Notes under the pieces: generated by a model
The model's database searches: none
What the model was told of the DNA's origin: nothing
What the model saw: the letters and a program-made list of their open reading frames with translations, nothing else
From: an uncultured Clostridia bacterium
Lineage (GTDB): Bacteria > Bacillota > Clostridia > Christensenellales > Aristaeellaceae
Direction of reading: 5' to 3'
Assembly: GCA_904420265.1 (NCBI GenBank)
Contig: CAJFUU010000144.1
Span: 1-17,145, forward strand
Length of the DNA stretch: 17,145 nucleotides
Shown here: positions 6,939 through 13,995 of the stretch, one piece after another
Position numbering within the stretch: position 1 is the stretch's first letter
Layout of the letters: every line of letters starts with the position of its first letter
Program-made: the position numbers and the translations under genes

Positions 6939-6967
6939 TTGACAAAGGGAAAAAATGACTCTATAAT
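6939..6967 (+). promoter_or_regulatory. consensus sigma-A promoter of araB operon
   Basis: TTGACA (6939-6944), exactly 17 bases, then TATAAT (6962-6967): a perfect match to the vegetative consensus. Transcription should begin near 6974, giving a 38-base leader. Such a strong promoter for a sugar operon implies repression rather than activation. Confidence 0.9.
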
Positions 6968-6993
6968 ACTTACATAGCTTCATTAAGTAAGTA
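6967..6993. promoter_or_regulatory. probable repressor operator over the araB transcription start
   Basis: TACTTAC (6967-6973) and GTAAGTA (6987-6993) are perfect 7-base inverted repeats with a 13-base spacer. They overlap the end of the -10 box and the predicted start, an ideal place for a repressor. The ROK-family gene in the same operon is the natural candidate, by inference. Confidence 0.65.
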
Positions 6994-6998
6994 TATAT

Positions 6999-7004
6999 GA
7001 GGAG
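6999..7004 (+). promoter_or_regulatory. ribosome binding site that fixes the araB start
   Basis: GAGGAG lies 7 bases before the ATG at 7012. The in-frame ATG at 6997 overlaps this motif and has no site of its own, so 7012 is the start. Confidence 0.8.
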
Positions 7005-7011
7005 CAAACCC

Positions 7012-8709
7012 ATGGAAAATCAACTTGTCATCGGCGTAGATTTTGGCAGCGATTCCGCGCGTGCGGTCGTCATGGACGCGCGGGACGGAAGGAAACTCGG
7101 CGGAGCGGATTGCGTCTACCCGCGGTGGATGCGCGGCGCATATTGCGATTCGGCGCGGGCGGTTTTCCGCCAGCATCCGCTGGACTATCTGGAGGCCTTT
7201 GAGCGTTGCGTCCGCGATGCTCTGGAAAACGCCGGGACAGGCGCGGCGGCGGACGTAAAAGCCATTGCCGTGGACACCACCGGCTCCACCCCCGCGCCCA
7301 TCGGCATGGACGGCCTGCCGCTGGCCATGCATGAAGAGTACAAGGACGACCCAAACGCGATGTTTTATATGTGGAAAGACCATTCCGCCAACGAAGAGGC
7401 GGCGCTGGTCAACGCAGTGCTTTCCAACTTTGAAAATGAGGACTACACGCGCTTTCAGGGCAAGTACTCTTCGGAGTGGTGGTGGGCAAAGATACTGCAC
7501 GCCCGGCGCGTGGCGCCGAAAATGTGCGCCCAGGCGGTCACCTGGGTAGAGCACAGCGATTGGATTCCTTCGCTGCTGACCGGGCGCACCGCTCCCACGC
7601 GCCTGTTTCGCAACGCCTGCGGCGCGGGGCACAAGGCGCTGTGGCACAGCGATTTCGGCGGCCTGCCTTCGCAGCGGGCGCTGGAGATGATTGACCCCTA
7701 TCTGGCCCAAATTGCCGCTACGTATGGCGTCCCGCAAATTGCGGGCAGCGTTGTGGGCAAACTCACGCCGGAATGGGCGCGGCGGCTGGGCCTGGGCGAA
7801 GACGTTGTTGTGGGCGGCGGTTCGTTCGACGCGCATGCGGGCGCGGTCGGCGCAGGCGTCAAGCCCAAGACGCTGGTGAAGGTGGTGGGCACCTCCACGG
7901 TGGATTTGCTGGTGGAAGAGCGGGACGTTTTGCGCGGCAAAGACGTGCAGGATGTCTGCGGCCAGGCGGAAAATTCCATCATTCCGGGCTATACCGGCAT
8001 CGAATCGGGCCAGGCAGCCTTTGGCGACATCTTCTCCTGGTACCGCAAAGTGATGTTGTGGCCGGTGCGGGACTTCCTTGCGCAACAAGAGAATCTGGAC
8101 GAAGCCGAAAAGGAACGCCTTGCCGGCGCCTATGCCAGGCAGGTGATTGGCCGTTTGGAAGAAGAATGCATGCGCGCGCCCATCAATATGGACATCACGG
8201 CGCTGGACTGGCTCAACGGCCGGCGTTATCCGATGGTGAACGAGGCCGCCCGGGGCATGATCGGCGGGCTGACGCTGGGCGCTACCGCGCCGCAAATCTT
8301 CGCGGCGCTGGCCATGTCTACGGTGTTCGGTTCGCGGCGCATCCTCGAATCCATGGTTGCCCGCGGACTGCAGATTGACGAAATCATCACCGTGGGCGGC
8401 GTGGCCAAGAAGGCGCCCTATATCATGCAAATGATGGCCGATGTCATCAACCGGCCGATTATGGTTTCGCGGGCCGAACAGTGCTGCGCCACCGGAGCGG
8501 CCATCTATGCGGCCGTGGCCGCCGGCATCTATCCCGACGTGCTCACGGCCAGCCGGCATATGTCGGAGCGAATTGAAAAAACCTACGCGCCCGACCCAAG
8601 CCGCAAGATGCAGTACGACCTGCTTTACAAAAAATACCTCAATCTCTGCCGCCATGCGGAAACCATCCAGATGGAACTTTCTTCGCTTACACAGGGAGGC
8701 GGATTATGA
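7012..8709 (+). CDS. araB: ribulokinase
   Basis: FGGY kinase that phosphorylates L-ribulose (and often other ribuloses) to the 5-phosphate in the arabinose pathway; cytoplasmic. The product has 565 residues, almost the same as E. coli AraB (566). It matches along its length: IGVDFGSDSARAVV (7-20), VDTTGSTPAP (87-96), WKDHSANEEA (121-130), SSEWWWAK (153-160), AGHKALWH (205-212), catalytic-type Asp273 in SFDAHAGAVGAG, VVGTSTVDLL (291-300), the GGVAKKAP segment and CCATGAAIYAAVAAG near the C-terminus. Its last bases overlap the ROK gene in ATGA. It has a perfect consensus promoter and a dyad over the start. araA (isomerase) is not in the window; the class II enzyme at 12148 could serve as the next step if it is an AraD-type epimerase. 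Confidence 0.93.
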   Translation: MENQLVIGVDFGSDSARAVVMDARDGRKLGGADCVYPRWMRGAYCDSARAVFRQHPLDYLEAFERCVRDALENAGTGAAADVKAIAVDTTGSTPAPIGMDGLPLAMHEEYKDDPNAMFYMWKDHSANEEAALVNAVLSNFENEDYTRFQGKYSSEWWWAKILHARRVAPKMCAQAVTWVEHSDWIPSLLTGRTAPTRLFRNACGAGHKALWHSDFGGLPSQRALEMIDPYLAQIAATYGVPQIAGSVVGKLTPEWARRLGLGEDVVVGGGSFDAHAGAVGAGVKPKTLVKVVGTSTVDLLVEERDVLRGKDVQDVCGQAENSIIPGYTGIESGQAAFGDIFSWYRKVMLWPVRDFLAQQENLDEAEKERLAGAYARQVIGRLEEECMRAPINMDITALDWLNGRRYPMVNEAARGMIGGLTLGATAPQIFAALAMSTVFGSRRILESMVARGLQIDEIITVGGVAKKAPYIMQMMADVINRPIMVSRAEQCCATGAAIYAAVAAGIYPDVLTASRHMSERIEKTYAPDPSRKMQYDLLYKKYLNLCRHAETIQMELSSLTQGGGL

Positions 8710-9935
8710 AAGTCAGAAAAGGGCCCAGCAACAAGGGGATGATTCTGGAACTTCTGCGCAGCGCCGAAATGCGCACGCGCATCGAACTTTCACAGATCAC
8801 CGGCCTTTCGCTGCCTACGGTAATGAAGTGGGTGGACGAATTTATCGCCAAGGGCATCGTGCTCGACGGCGGCGTCGGCGCCTCTACCGGCGGCAAGCCG
8901 CCGCGGCTTCTGCGCTTCAATTACCAATCCCACCACATCGTCGGCATCGACATCAACGGCAGCCGCATCGACGTGGTTTTGATGGATTTGGCCGCCAACG
9001 TATTGCGCAACCGCATCCGCGACATCGGCAGTTACAACAGCTTTGAACAGGTCGTCTCCTATGTCTGCCAAATGATCCATGCCGTGTTGGAGGGTTCGGG
9101 GCTGGAACGAAACGACATATTGGGCATCGGCGTGGGCATTTCCGGGGTTGTGGACCACACCACGGGCTTTTTGCGCCGTTTTCCCGCCTTCGGCTGGGAA
9201 AATGTGGATTTGATTGCGCCCATCCAGAGGCGCTTTGGCCTGCCGGTAATTGTCGAAAACGACGCTCACGCCGCCGCCATGGGCGAAAAGCTGGTGGGCA
9301 TCGCCGCAGACTACAAGAACTTTGTTTACATCAATATTGGCGACGAGGCAAACGCGGCCCTAGTGGTGGGCGGCGCGCTGTGCTATGGCCAGGGGACGGG
9401 CATGAACACCTTCGGCCACTTCACCGTGGACCGCAACGGCCTGAAGTGCGCGTGCGGGCGCCGCGGCTGTTTGAACACCATCGTCACGCCGGGGGCCATC
9501 GAGCGCAAAACCCGCGAGGCGCTGGCCAACCTGCGCGACGGCCAGGGATCGCTGATTTTGGACATGGCCTACGGCCACATGGATCGCGTCAACATCTACA
9601 CCATCATCGACGCCGCTGAAAACGGCGACGCGCTGGCCGTCAATATCCTCAAAATGGCCGCGCGCTGCCTGGCCGCCGCCATTGTCAACATCACCTGCCT
9701 GGTCTGTCCCGAGGCCATTATACTGGATGGAAAACTCCTGCGCAATTCCCACACATTCCTGGAGGAATTGCGCGGGCAGGTACAGCGGGAAAGCGCGTTG
9801 CTTTCCGGCAATCCCATTCCCATCCGCCTGTCCAGCCTTGGCAAGCACCTGTGCGCCATTGGCGTGGCTTCCATGATTCTCAACCAGTTTATCGAAAACG
9901 GCGGCGACTCCCTGTCCCTTCGGGCGGCAATGTGA
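8706..9935 (+). CDS. ROK-family transcriptional regulator
   Basis: Repressor of the XylR/NagC type, 409 residues. Residues about 8-55 form a winged helix-turn-helix (GMILELLRSAEMRTRIELSQ then LSLPTVMKWVDEF). TGGKPPR at 61-67 is the usual hinge phrase, and the remainder is a sugar-kinase-like ROK fold: GIDINGSRIDVVLMD (80-94), GVGISGVVD (142-150), ENDAHAAAMGE (184-194). The structural zinc site is intact (His238, Cys248, Cys250, Cys255). The sugar-binding motif, normally ExGH, reads TFGH here, so the usual glutamate is missing and kinase activity is unlikely; the effector may differ from a plain hexose. It overlaps araB by four bases and is surely co-expressed. It probably acts at the dyad 6967-6993, and perhaps on the divergent operon as well. 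Confidence 0.9.
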   Translation: MKVRKGPSNKGMILELLRSAEMRTRIELSQITGLSLPTVMKWVDEFIAKGIVLDGGVGASTGGKPPRLLRFNYQSHHIVGIDINGSRIDVVLMDLAANVLRNRIRDIGSYNSFEQVVSYVCQMIHAVLEGSGLERNDILGIGVGISGVVDHTTGFLRRFPAFGWENVDLIAPIQRRFGLPVIVENDAHAAAMGEKLVGIAADYKNFVYINIGDEANAALVVGGALCYGQGTGMNTFGHFTVDRNGLKCACGRRGCLNTIVTPGAIERKTREALANLRDGQGSLILDMAYGHMDRVNIYTIIDAAENGDALAVNILKMAARCLAAAIVNITCLVCPEAIILDGKLLRNSHTFLEELRGQVQRESALLSGNPIPIRLSSLGKHLCAIGVASMILNQFIENGGDSLSLRAAM

Positions 9936-10035
9936 CCCCGCATTCGACGCCGGCGGCGCGATTGGCGAAATTTCCCGGCACAAGCGGACGCCGCCCTTCC
10001 GGCGCAATGCGCAAAAGCGAGATTTTTGACAAGGC

Positions 10036-10042
10036 AAGGAGG
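10036..10042 (+). promoter_or_regulatory. ribosome binding site that fixes the start at 10051
   Basis: AAGGAGG lies 8 bases before the ATG at 10051. The in-frame ATG at 10045 is only 2 bases away, too close for initiation. Confidence 0.75.
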
Positions 10043-10050
10043 TTATGAAG

Positions 10051-11085
10051 ATGACAAACGCAGAACTGGCCAAATACAATCAAGGCCGCAACGTGGTGCA
10101 GGTCGGCTACGCTTCCGCAGACGTATGGCGCACCATCCGGCAGTTCCGGGACATACTGGGCATCGCCCCCTGGCAGGTATGCACAGTGAGCGACGCCAAT
10201 TCCCGGCACGTAAAGCTGTATGAAAAGCGCATAGAGGAGCCGTTTGACTTCAAATGCGCCCACTGCCAGATCGGCAACATGGATTTCGAGGTGCTCGCCC
10301 CCGTATACGGCCCCAACGCCTACACGCAGTTCATTGCCGAAAAGGGCGAAGGCATCCAGCACCCCAAGGAGAAATTCGCCAAGGAGGACCTTTGGGATGT
10401 CACGCTCGACGCCGAAGAGGCCGGCGCGCGGGTCATGCTCACCGGCGGCGTGGACATCGACCGTTTTGTGTATCTGGACATGCAACAGCAGGGCGCAGCA
10501 GTGTACGAACTGGGCAACCAGCCGGACATGGAACTTGTGTGCGAACACTGGCCGCAGGAGGACGTGTCTGCACTGGAGGCGGCAAACAAAAACCGCCGCA
10601 TCACGCAAATCGCCTATCTCACCGACGATTTGCGCCGCGTTGCGGACATGCTCTATCGGGCGCTGAAGATGGGCCCCTGGACCGTGGCCACGCTCAACGA
10701 GCGCAATACAAAAGATTTTCGCGTGTACGGCGAAACCGTTGCGGAGGGGTTTGAACTGAAAATCGCCGTCTGCCGGCTGGGCGATATGCAAATTGAAATC
10801 CTGCAACCCATGCGCGGCCTGCAGCCGCTGGCGGATCACCTGCGCCGGCGCGGCGAGGTTGTCCACCACGTGAAAGAGCGCGTCGATCCCCGGCAGATGG
10901 AGCGCTTTGCGCAGGACATGCGCGCCAAGGGCTATCCGCCCTGCCTTTCCGGCAAAATCGGCGAAGAATCGTTCCTCTGTTTCGACCTGACCGACTGCGG
11001 GCTTTCCGCATATGTAATCGGCGGCCCGACCGGCTATATTTCCCTGGATGGCCTTCAAACCGAAACCTGGCCGGAGGAAAACTGA
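10051..11085 (+). CDS. two-domain VOC (glyoxalase-fold) protein
   Basis: Protein of 344 residues made of two similar VOC modules, residues about 14-160 and 183-335. Internal duplication is plain: VVQVGYASAD matches ITQIAYLTDD, FDFKCAHCQIGNMDFEVLAP matches FELKIAVCRLGDMQIEILQP, and GEGIQHPKE matches GEVVHHVKE. The N-terminal module keeps a complete candidate metal set, Gln17, Glu80, His104 and Glu153. In the C-terminal module Gln186, Glu249 and His272/273 remain, but the position equal to Glu153 is Val322, so that site looks degenerate. The style resembles methylmalonyl-CoA epimerase-like VOC proteins more than extradiol dioxygenases. It follows the ROK gene by 115 bases with no terminator and is probably in the araB operon. 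Substrate unknown; epimerisation, isomerisation or lyase chemistry on a sugar derivative is conceivable. Confidence 0.85.
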   Translation: MTNAELAKYNQGRNVVQVGYASADVWRTIRQFRDILGIAPWQVCTVSDANSRHVKLYEKRIEEPFDFKCAHCQIGNMDFEVLAPVYGPNAYTQFIAEKGEGIQHPKEKFAKEDLWDVTLDAEEAGARVMLTGGVDIDRFVYLDMQQQGAAVYELGNQPDMELVCEHWPQEDVSALEAANKNRRITQIAYLTDDLRRVADMLYRALKMGPWTVATLNERNTKDFRVYGETVAEGFELKIAVCRLGDMQIEILQPMRGLQPLADHLRRRGEVVHHVKERVDPRQMERFAQDMRAKGYPPCLSGKIGEESFLCFDLTDCGLSAYVIGGPTGYISLDGLQTETWPEEN

Positions 11086-11120
11086 CCTGCCTTCGCGGCC
11101 ATTCCCCGGCGCCTGCCCGT

Positions 11121-11149
11121 CCGCGCGCCCGGCCCGTTTCGGCGCGCGG
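11121..11149 (+). other. GC-rich hairpin between VOC and DeoR genes
   Basis: CCGCGCGCC (11121-11129) and GGCGCGCGG (11141-11149) are perfect 9-base complements with an 11-base loop. No T run follows, so it is not a standard terminator. It could protect the 3' end of the upstream message or reduce read-through into the DeoR gene. Confidence 0.4.
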
Positions 11150-11209
11150 CGGCCCGTTGAACAGGACTTTCGATATGCCGGCGAAAAGCATACTCATCCG
11201 AATTCTGTC

Positions 11210-11216
11210 AAGGAGG
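11210..11216 (+). promoter_or_regulatory. ribosome binding site that fixes the DeoR start
   Basis: AAGGAGG lies 7 bases before the ATG at 11224. The in-frame TTG at 11218 would start one base after it, so the ATG is chosen. Confidence 0.75.
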
Positions 11217-11223
11217 TTTGCGT

Positions 11224-11988
11224 ATGAACAGCAAGGTTCGAAGGCGCGAATTGTATGAGTTCATCAAACGAAACAGGGAAGTTCAGGTGGCGGATCTGGC
11301 AAAGCTGATGAACGTTTCCTGTATGACGATTCGAAGGGATCTGGCGGCGATGGAGACGGAAGGGCTCGTCACGCGCTCTTATGGAAAAGCGAGCCTGAAA
11401 AACGACTCTGCCAATGAAATCTCCTTTGCGGAGCGCATCAACGTAAACTACGAATACAAGCAACGCGCCTGCAGGGAGGCGGTGAAGCTGCTGGACGGGG
11501 TGTCTTCCATCTTCATCGACGGTTCCACCACCTGCTACGCCCTCAGCACGCTTTTGCCGCCGGAGCGCAACCTGCGCGTGCTTACCTGCAATTTGAACGC
11601 CGCGATGTTTCTGCGCGGCATGCGCAATATTGAAGTGATCCTGCCCGGAGGAACGCTTGCGGAAGACCAGAATACCATCAACACGAAAAGCGCGCAACTC
11701 ATTCCCGACGACGTGTTCGTGGAAATGGCGTTTGTCTCCTGCGGCGGCTTTTCGGAAAGCGGCGTGGTGGACAGCAATCTTTCGGGAGCGTACATTCGCA
11801 ACTACTTTCGCAAAACCGCACAAAGCGTCGTGCTGATCGCCGACCACACCAAATACAAAAAGCGCGGCCTGTATGCGGTGTGGAGCTGGTCGGACCTGGA
11901 CTATTTCATCACCGACACGCAGCCGGAAGCCTCCCTTTTCCAGCATTTGCAGCGCCAGGGTATCCGCGTGCGCTGGGGCCAGGCGTAG
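11224..11988 (+). CDS. DeoR/GlpR-family transcriptional regulator
   Basis: One-component sugar-phosphate-responsive repressor, 254 residues, the usual length. Residues about 5-55 carry the DeoR helix-turn-helix with the signature phrase VADLAKLMNVSCMTIRRDLAAMETEGLVTRSYG. The remainder is the isomerase-like effector domain (FIDGSTTCYALSTLL, LTCNLNAAMFL, ILPGGTL, ADHTKYKKRG), which in this family binds phosphorylated sugars. It stands just upstream of the class II aldolase, which has its own promoter with operator-like repeats, so it most likely represses that gene and perhaps itself. No clear promoter is seen directly upstream; it may be read through from the araB operon. Confidence 0.92.
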   Translation: MNSKVRRRELYEFIKRNREVQVADLAKLMNVSCMTIRRDLAAMETEGLVTRSYGKASLKNDSANEISFAERINVNYEYKQRACREAVKLLDGVSSIFIDGSTTCYALSTLLPPERNLRVLTCNLNAAMFLRGMRNIEVILPGGTLAEDQNTINTKSAQLIPDDVFVEMAFVSCGGFSESGVVDSNLSGAYIRNYFRKTAQSVVLIADHTKYKKRGLYAVWSWSDLDYFITDTQPEASLFQHLQRQGIRVRWGQA

Positions 11989-12004
11989 ACGCGCCGCGCC
12001 TGAT

Positions 12005-12028
12005 TTGTTGCTAATCTTTTCGCAACAA
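12005..12028 (+). other. hairpin after the DeoR gene
   Basis: TTGTTGC (12005-12011) and GCAACAA (12022-12028) are perfect complements with a 10-base loop. No T run follows, so a terminator role is doubtful; a regulator site upstream of the aldolase promoter is an alternative. Confidence 0.4.
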
Positions 12029-12051
12029 CGAACAAAACGAACATCTCGACA
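12029..12051 (+). promoter_or_regulatory. short tandem repeats upstream of the aldolase promoter
   Basis: CGAACA occurs at 12029-12034 and 12038-12043, and the related CGACA at 12047-12051, at a regular 9-base step ending just before the -35 box. Repeated TTCG/CGAA-type motifs are typical of DeoR-family operators, and a DeoR gene lies immediately upstream, so binding by that protein is a reasonable inference. Confidence 0.45.
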
Positions 12052-12053
12052 GC

Positions 12054-12087
12054 TTGACACTGTGCCCTGTAAAATTTATAGTGTCAA
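12054..12087 (+). promoter_or_regulatory. aldolase promoter inside a perfect inverted repeat
   Basis: TTGACA (12054-12059), exactly 17 bases, then TATAGT (12077-12082): a near-perfect sigma-A promoter. The same bases form a perfect 8-base inverted repeat, TTGACACT (12054-12061) and AGTGTCAA (12080-12087), so the -35 box is one arm and the -10 box overlaps the other. Transcription would start near 12089, about 59 bases before the gene. Confidence 0.8.
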
Positions 12088-12147
12088 TGGTGACTTTGTA
12101 TCTTTGGTTGGACAAACGCAGACAACAGGATATGGGAGGTCGGAGGA

Positions 12148-12882
12148 ATGTACCCTTCTTACAAAGAGGCAAAGGACTTGATCATTGACATTGGCAGAAA
12201 AATGCACGAGGGGCGCTTTGTGTCCGCCAACGACGGCAACATCACCGTGCGCTGCGGCGACGACGAAGTATGGGCCACGCCCACCGGCGTAAACAAGGGC
12301 GATCTGACCGAGGATAAGCTCATCCGCGTGCGCATTTCCGACAGCAAGGTGCTCGAAGGCACCTGGAAACCCACCAGCGAATTGGAAATGCACCTCAACG
12401 TGTACCGCACCGACAACGAAATTATGTCCACCGTGCATGCGCATTCCCTGTACCTGAGCACGCTGGCCTGCTCCGGCATTGAGCTGGATTTGCCCACTAC
12501 CCCCGCGGCCTGCGCCATCAGCGGCCGTGTGCCCGTAATTCCCTACTGCTGCTCGGGCAGCAAGGAATTGGCGCAGAGCGTCATTCCCTACGTCAAGGAC
12601 TACCACGTCGTCAACCTCGGCAACCACGGCCCGCTGGCCTGGGGCAAAAATCCCCACGAGGCTTGGTTCCGTCTGGAAGATGCCGAAGCCTCCGCGCATC
12701 TGGCGATTTTGCTGATGCAGATTGGCAGGGTCCGCCCGCTGAACAAGGCGCAGCTGGAAACGCTGTTCTCGTTCCACAACGTCCCCATGACGCCGGCGGG
12801 CACCGTGCAGCTTATCGACAGCAACGCCAACCAGGAGCCTTCCATCTCCTTTACCGAATACTTCAAGCAGATCATTCAGTAA
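12148..12882 (+). CDS. class II aldolase / sugar-phosphate epimerase family enzyme
   Basis: Zinc-dependent cytoplasmic enzyme of the family holding L-fuculose-1-phosphate aldolase, rhamnulose-1-phosphate aldolase and L-ribulose-5-phosphate 4-epimerase; 244 residues. Visible sites: the phosphate-binding phrase SANDGNIT (26-33), TPTGVNKGDL (44-53), SELEMH (77-82) with the catalytic-type Glu78, the zinc pair His97 and His99 in VHAHS, and the third zinc ligand His160 in GNHGPLAWG. Spacing from Glu to the His pair and the GSKEL segment near 137-141 recall fuculose-phosphate aldolase, but aldolase versus epimerase cannot be settled by eye. GGGAGG at 12134-12139 is 8 bases from the ATG. It is a single-gene unit between its own promoter and a terminator. 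With the kinases it completes a kinase-to-cleavage route yielding DHAP and an aldehyde, or links to the pentose phosphate pathway. Confidence 0.87.
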   Translation: MYPSYKEAKDLIIDIGRKMHEGRFVSANDGNITVRCGDDEVWATPTGVNKGDLTEDKLIRVRISDSKVLEGTWKPTSELEMHLNVYRTDNEIMSTVHAHSLYLSTLACSGIELDLPTTPAACAISGRVPVIPYCCSGSKELAQSVIPYVKDYHVVNLGNHGPLAWGKNPHEAWFRLEDAEASAHLAILLMQIGRVRPLNKAQLETLFSFHNVPMTPAGTVQLIDSNANQEPSISFTEYFKQIIQ

Positions 12883-12899
12883 CAAACCGCATCCTTCAC

Positions 12900-12938
12900 A
12901 GGGCACGCAAATGCGCAGGCATTGCGCGCCCTTTTTTT
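12900..12938 (+). terminator. intrinsic terminator after the aldolase gene
   Basis: AGGGC-A-CGCA-A-ATGC (12900 onward) pairs with GCATTGCGCGCCCT (up to 12932), a long stem with one mismatch and one bulged A, followed by seven T (12932-12938). It lies 18 bases after the stop codon. Confidence 0.85.
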
Positions 12939-12993
12939 CCAAAAAGCGGCGCGCCGCGCGTGCGCGCCCGGTTCCGCCGGCAGCGCCGGGACC

Positions 12994-13001
12994 AAAGGAG
13001 G
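12994..13001 (+). promoter_or_regulatory. ribosome binding site that fixes the AraC start
   Basis: AAAGGAGG ends 4 bases before the ATG at 13006. The longer in-frame reading from 12922 would begin inside the preceding terminator, so 13006 is the likely start. Confidence 0.75.
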
Positions 13002-13005
13002 CCTA

Positions 13006-13923
13006 ATGTTCAACGGAACAGACGACGTGCGTCTGAAAAAGTATTACATCGCCGACGATGAAAACATCCGCATCATGAAACTGACCACGCAACAAAGCGA
13101 GTGTCTGCACCGGCATGATTTCATCGAACTGGCCTATATCTTCTCCGGCGGCGGCGTGCAAATCATCAACGGCCGCCAGTACGCGGTGGGCCACGGCTCG
13201 CTCATACTTCTCAACATCGGCGACTATCACGCCTACCGGGCCGAGGGGCGCATGGGCATTATCAATTGCCTGCTGGGCCCGGGCTTTCTTTTGGAAAACG
13301 GCGGCGCGGAACCGGCGCGCGCCCAGGCGCAGGACATGCCGAACATCAAAAACTTCACCGGGCGGGATATGCTGCGCATAGACGCCATTTTCGAGGCCAT
13401 GTGCGAAGAATTTCAGCAAAAGCAGCCCGGGTATCTGGAAATTCTCCGGCATTACGTCCACATCCTTCTGGCCATGCACTTCCGCAGCGAATGCCGGGAG
13501 GACGCGCTCATCGCCAACCGCCTGGACGCGCTGATGCCGGAAATCTTTGCGCACATCCGCGAAAATTACCGGCGGCGCATCCCCTTGGAGGAACTGGCCG
13601 GAATCGGCCATTATGCGCCTTCATACTTCTCGGCGCTGTTTAAAAAGCATATGGGCAAAACCATTACCGAATATATCTGTGAATTTCGCATCGCCGAAGC
13701 AGCGCGCCTTTTGAAGGAAACGTCCTGGAGCGTGGGCGACATTTGCCGCCTTGTGGGCTACAACGACAAAAAACGCTTCTACGCTGGCTTCAAGGCCATT
13801 ATGGGCACCACCCCGAACGCCTACCGCGCCGTGGCGCAAAGCCAGGCGGGCTGCGCCGCGCGCCCGGGCGCAACAACGGAAAATCCGCTAACGGAATCTA
13901 AAAAACGCCCACCACACGGGTAG
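13006..13923 (+). CDS. AraC-family transcriptional regulator
   Basis: A 305-residue regulator with an N-terminal cupin-type effector domain and a C-terminal double helix-turn-helix. The cupin part shows HRHDFIELAYIFSGGG (35-50) and GSLILLNIGDYHAY (64-77), the usual sugar-binding AraC layout. The DNA-binding part runs from about residue 190 to 285: IPLEELAGIGHYAPSYFSAL with FKKHMGKTITEYI, then RIAEAARLLKET, VGDICRLVGYNDKKRFYAGF and GTTPNAYR, all classic. It comes after a terminator, so it opens a new unit, and lies 72 bases ahead of the E1 genes, which it may activate. No obvious promoter is seen in the GC-rich 12939-12993 stretch, which instead holds the palindrome GCGGCGCGCCGC (12946-12957). 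The effector is unknown. Confidence 0.93.
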   Translation: MFNGTDDVRLKKYYIADDENIRIMKLTTQQSECLHRHDFIELAYIFSGGGVQIINGRQYAVGHGSLILLNIGDYHAYRAEGRMGIINCLLGPGFLLENGGAEPARAQAQDMPNIKNFTGRDMLRIDAIFEAMCEEFQQKQPGYLEILRHYVHILLAMHFRSECREDALIANRLDALMPEIFAHIRENYRRRIPLEELAGIGHYAPSYFSALFKKHMGKTITEYICEFRIAEAARLLKETSWSVGDICRLVGYNDKKRFYAGFKAIMGTTPNAYRAVAQSQAGCAARPGATTENPLTESKKRPPHG

Positions 13924-13995
13924 AAAAGCATGATACACTGTGGATGTCGGCAAACGAAAGGCGAGCGCCGATCCTGCAAGAAAGGGGTTTTTTCC

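Noticed and set aside
6970..8655. 561-codon open frame on the minus strand
   Set aside because: It is antisense to araB, which matches ribulokinase along its whole length; the antisense product is low-complexity and His/Arg-rich.
10026..10031. TTGACA-like box before the two-domain VOC gene
   Set aside because: It lies only 20 bases before the start codon, leaving no room for a -10 box and leader; chance match.
10051..11085. Extradiol (catechol) dioxygenase, suggested by the two-module VOC layout and length
   Set aside because: The first ligand is Gln rather than His in both modules, the dioxygenase C-terminal signature is absent, and the context is sugar metabolism.
13930..13995. Longer N-terminus for the E1-alpha protein
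   Set aside because: The extra residues are Cys/Lys-rich and unlike the family; the ATG at 13996 has AAAGGGG at good spacing.
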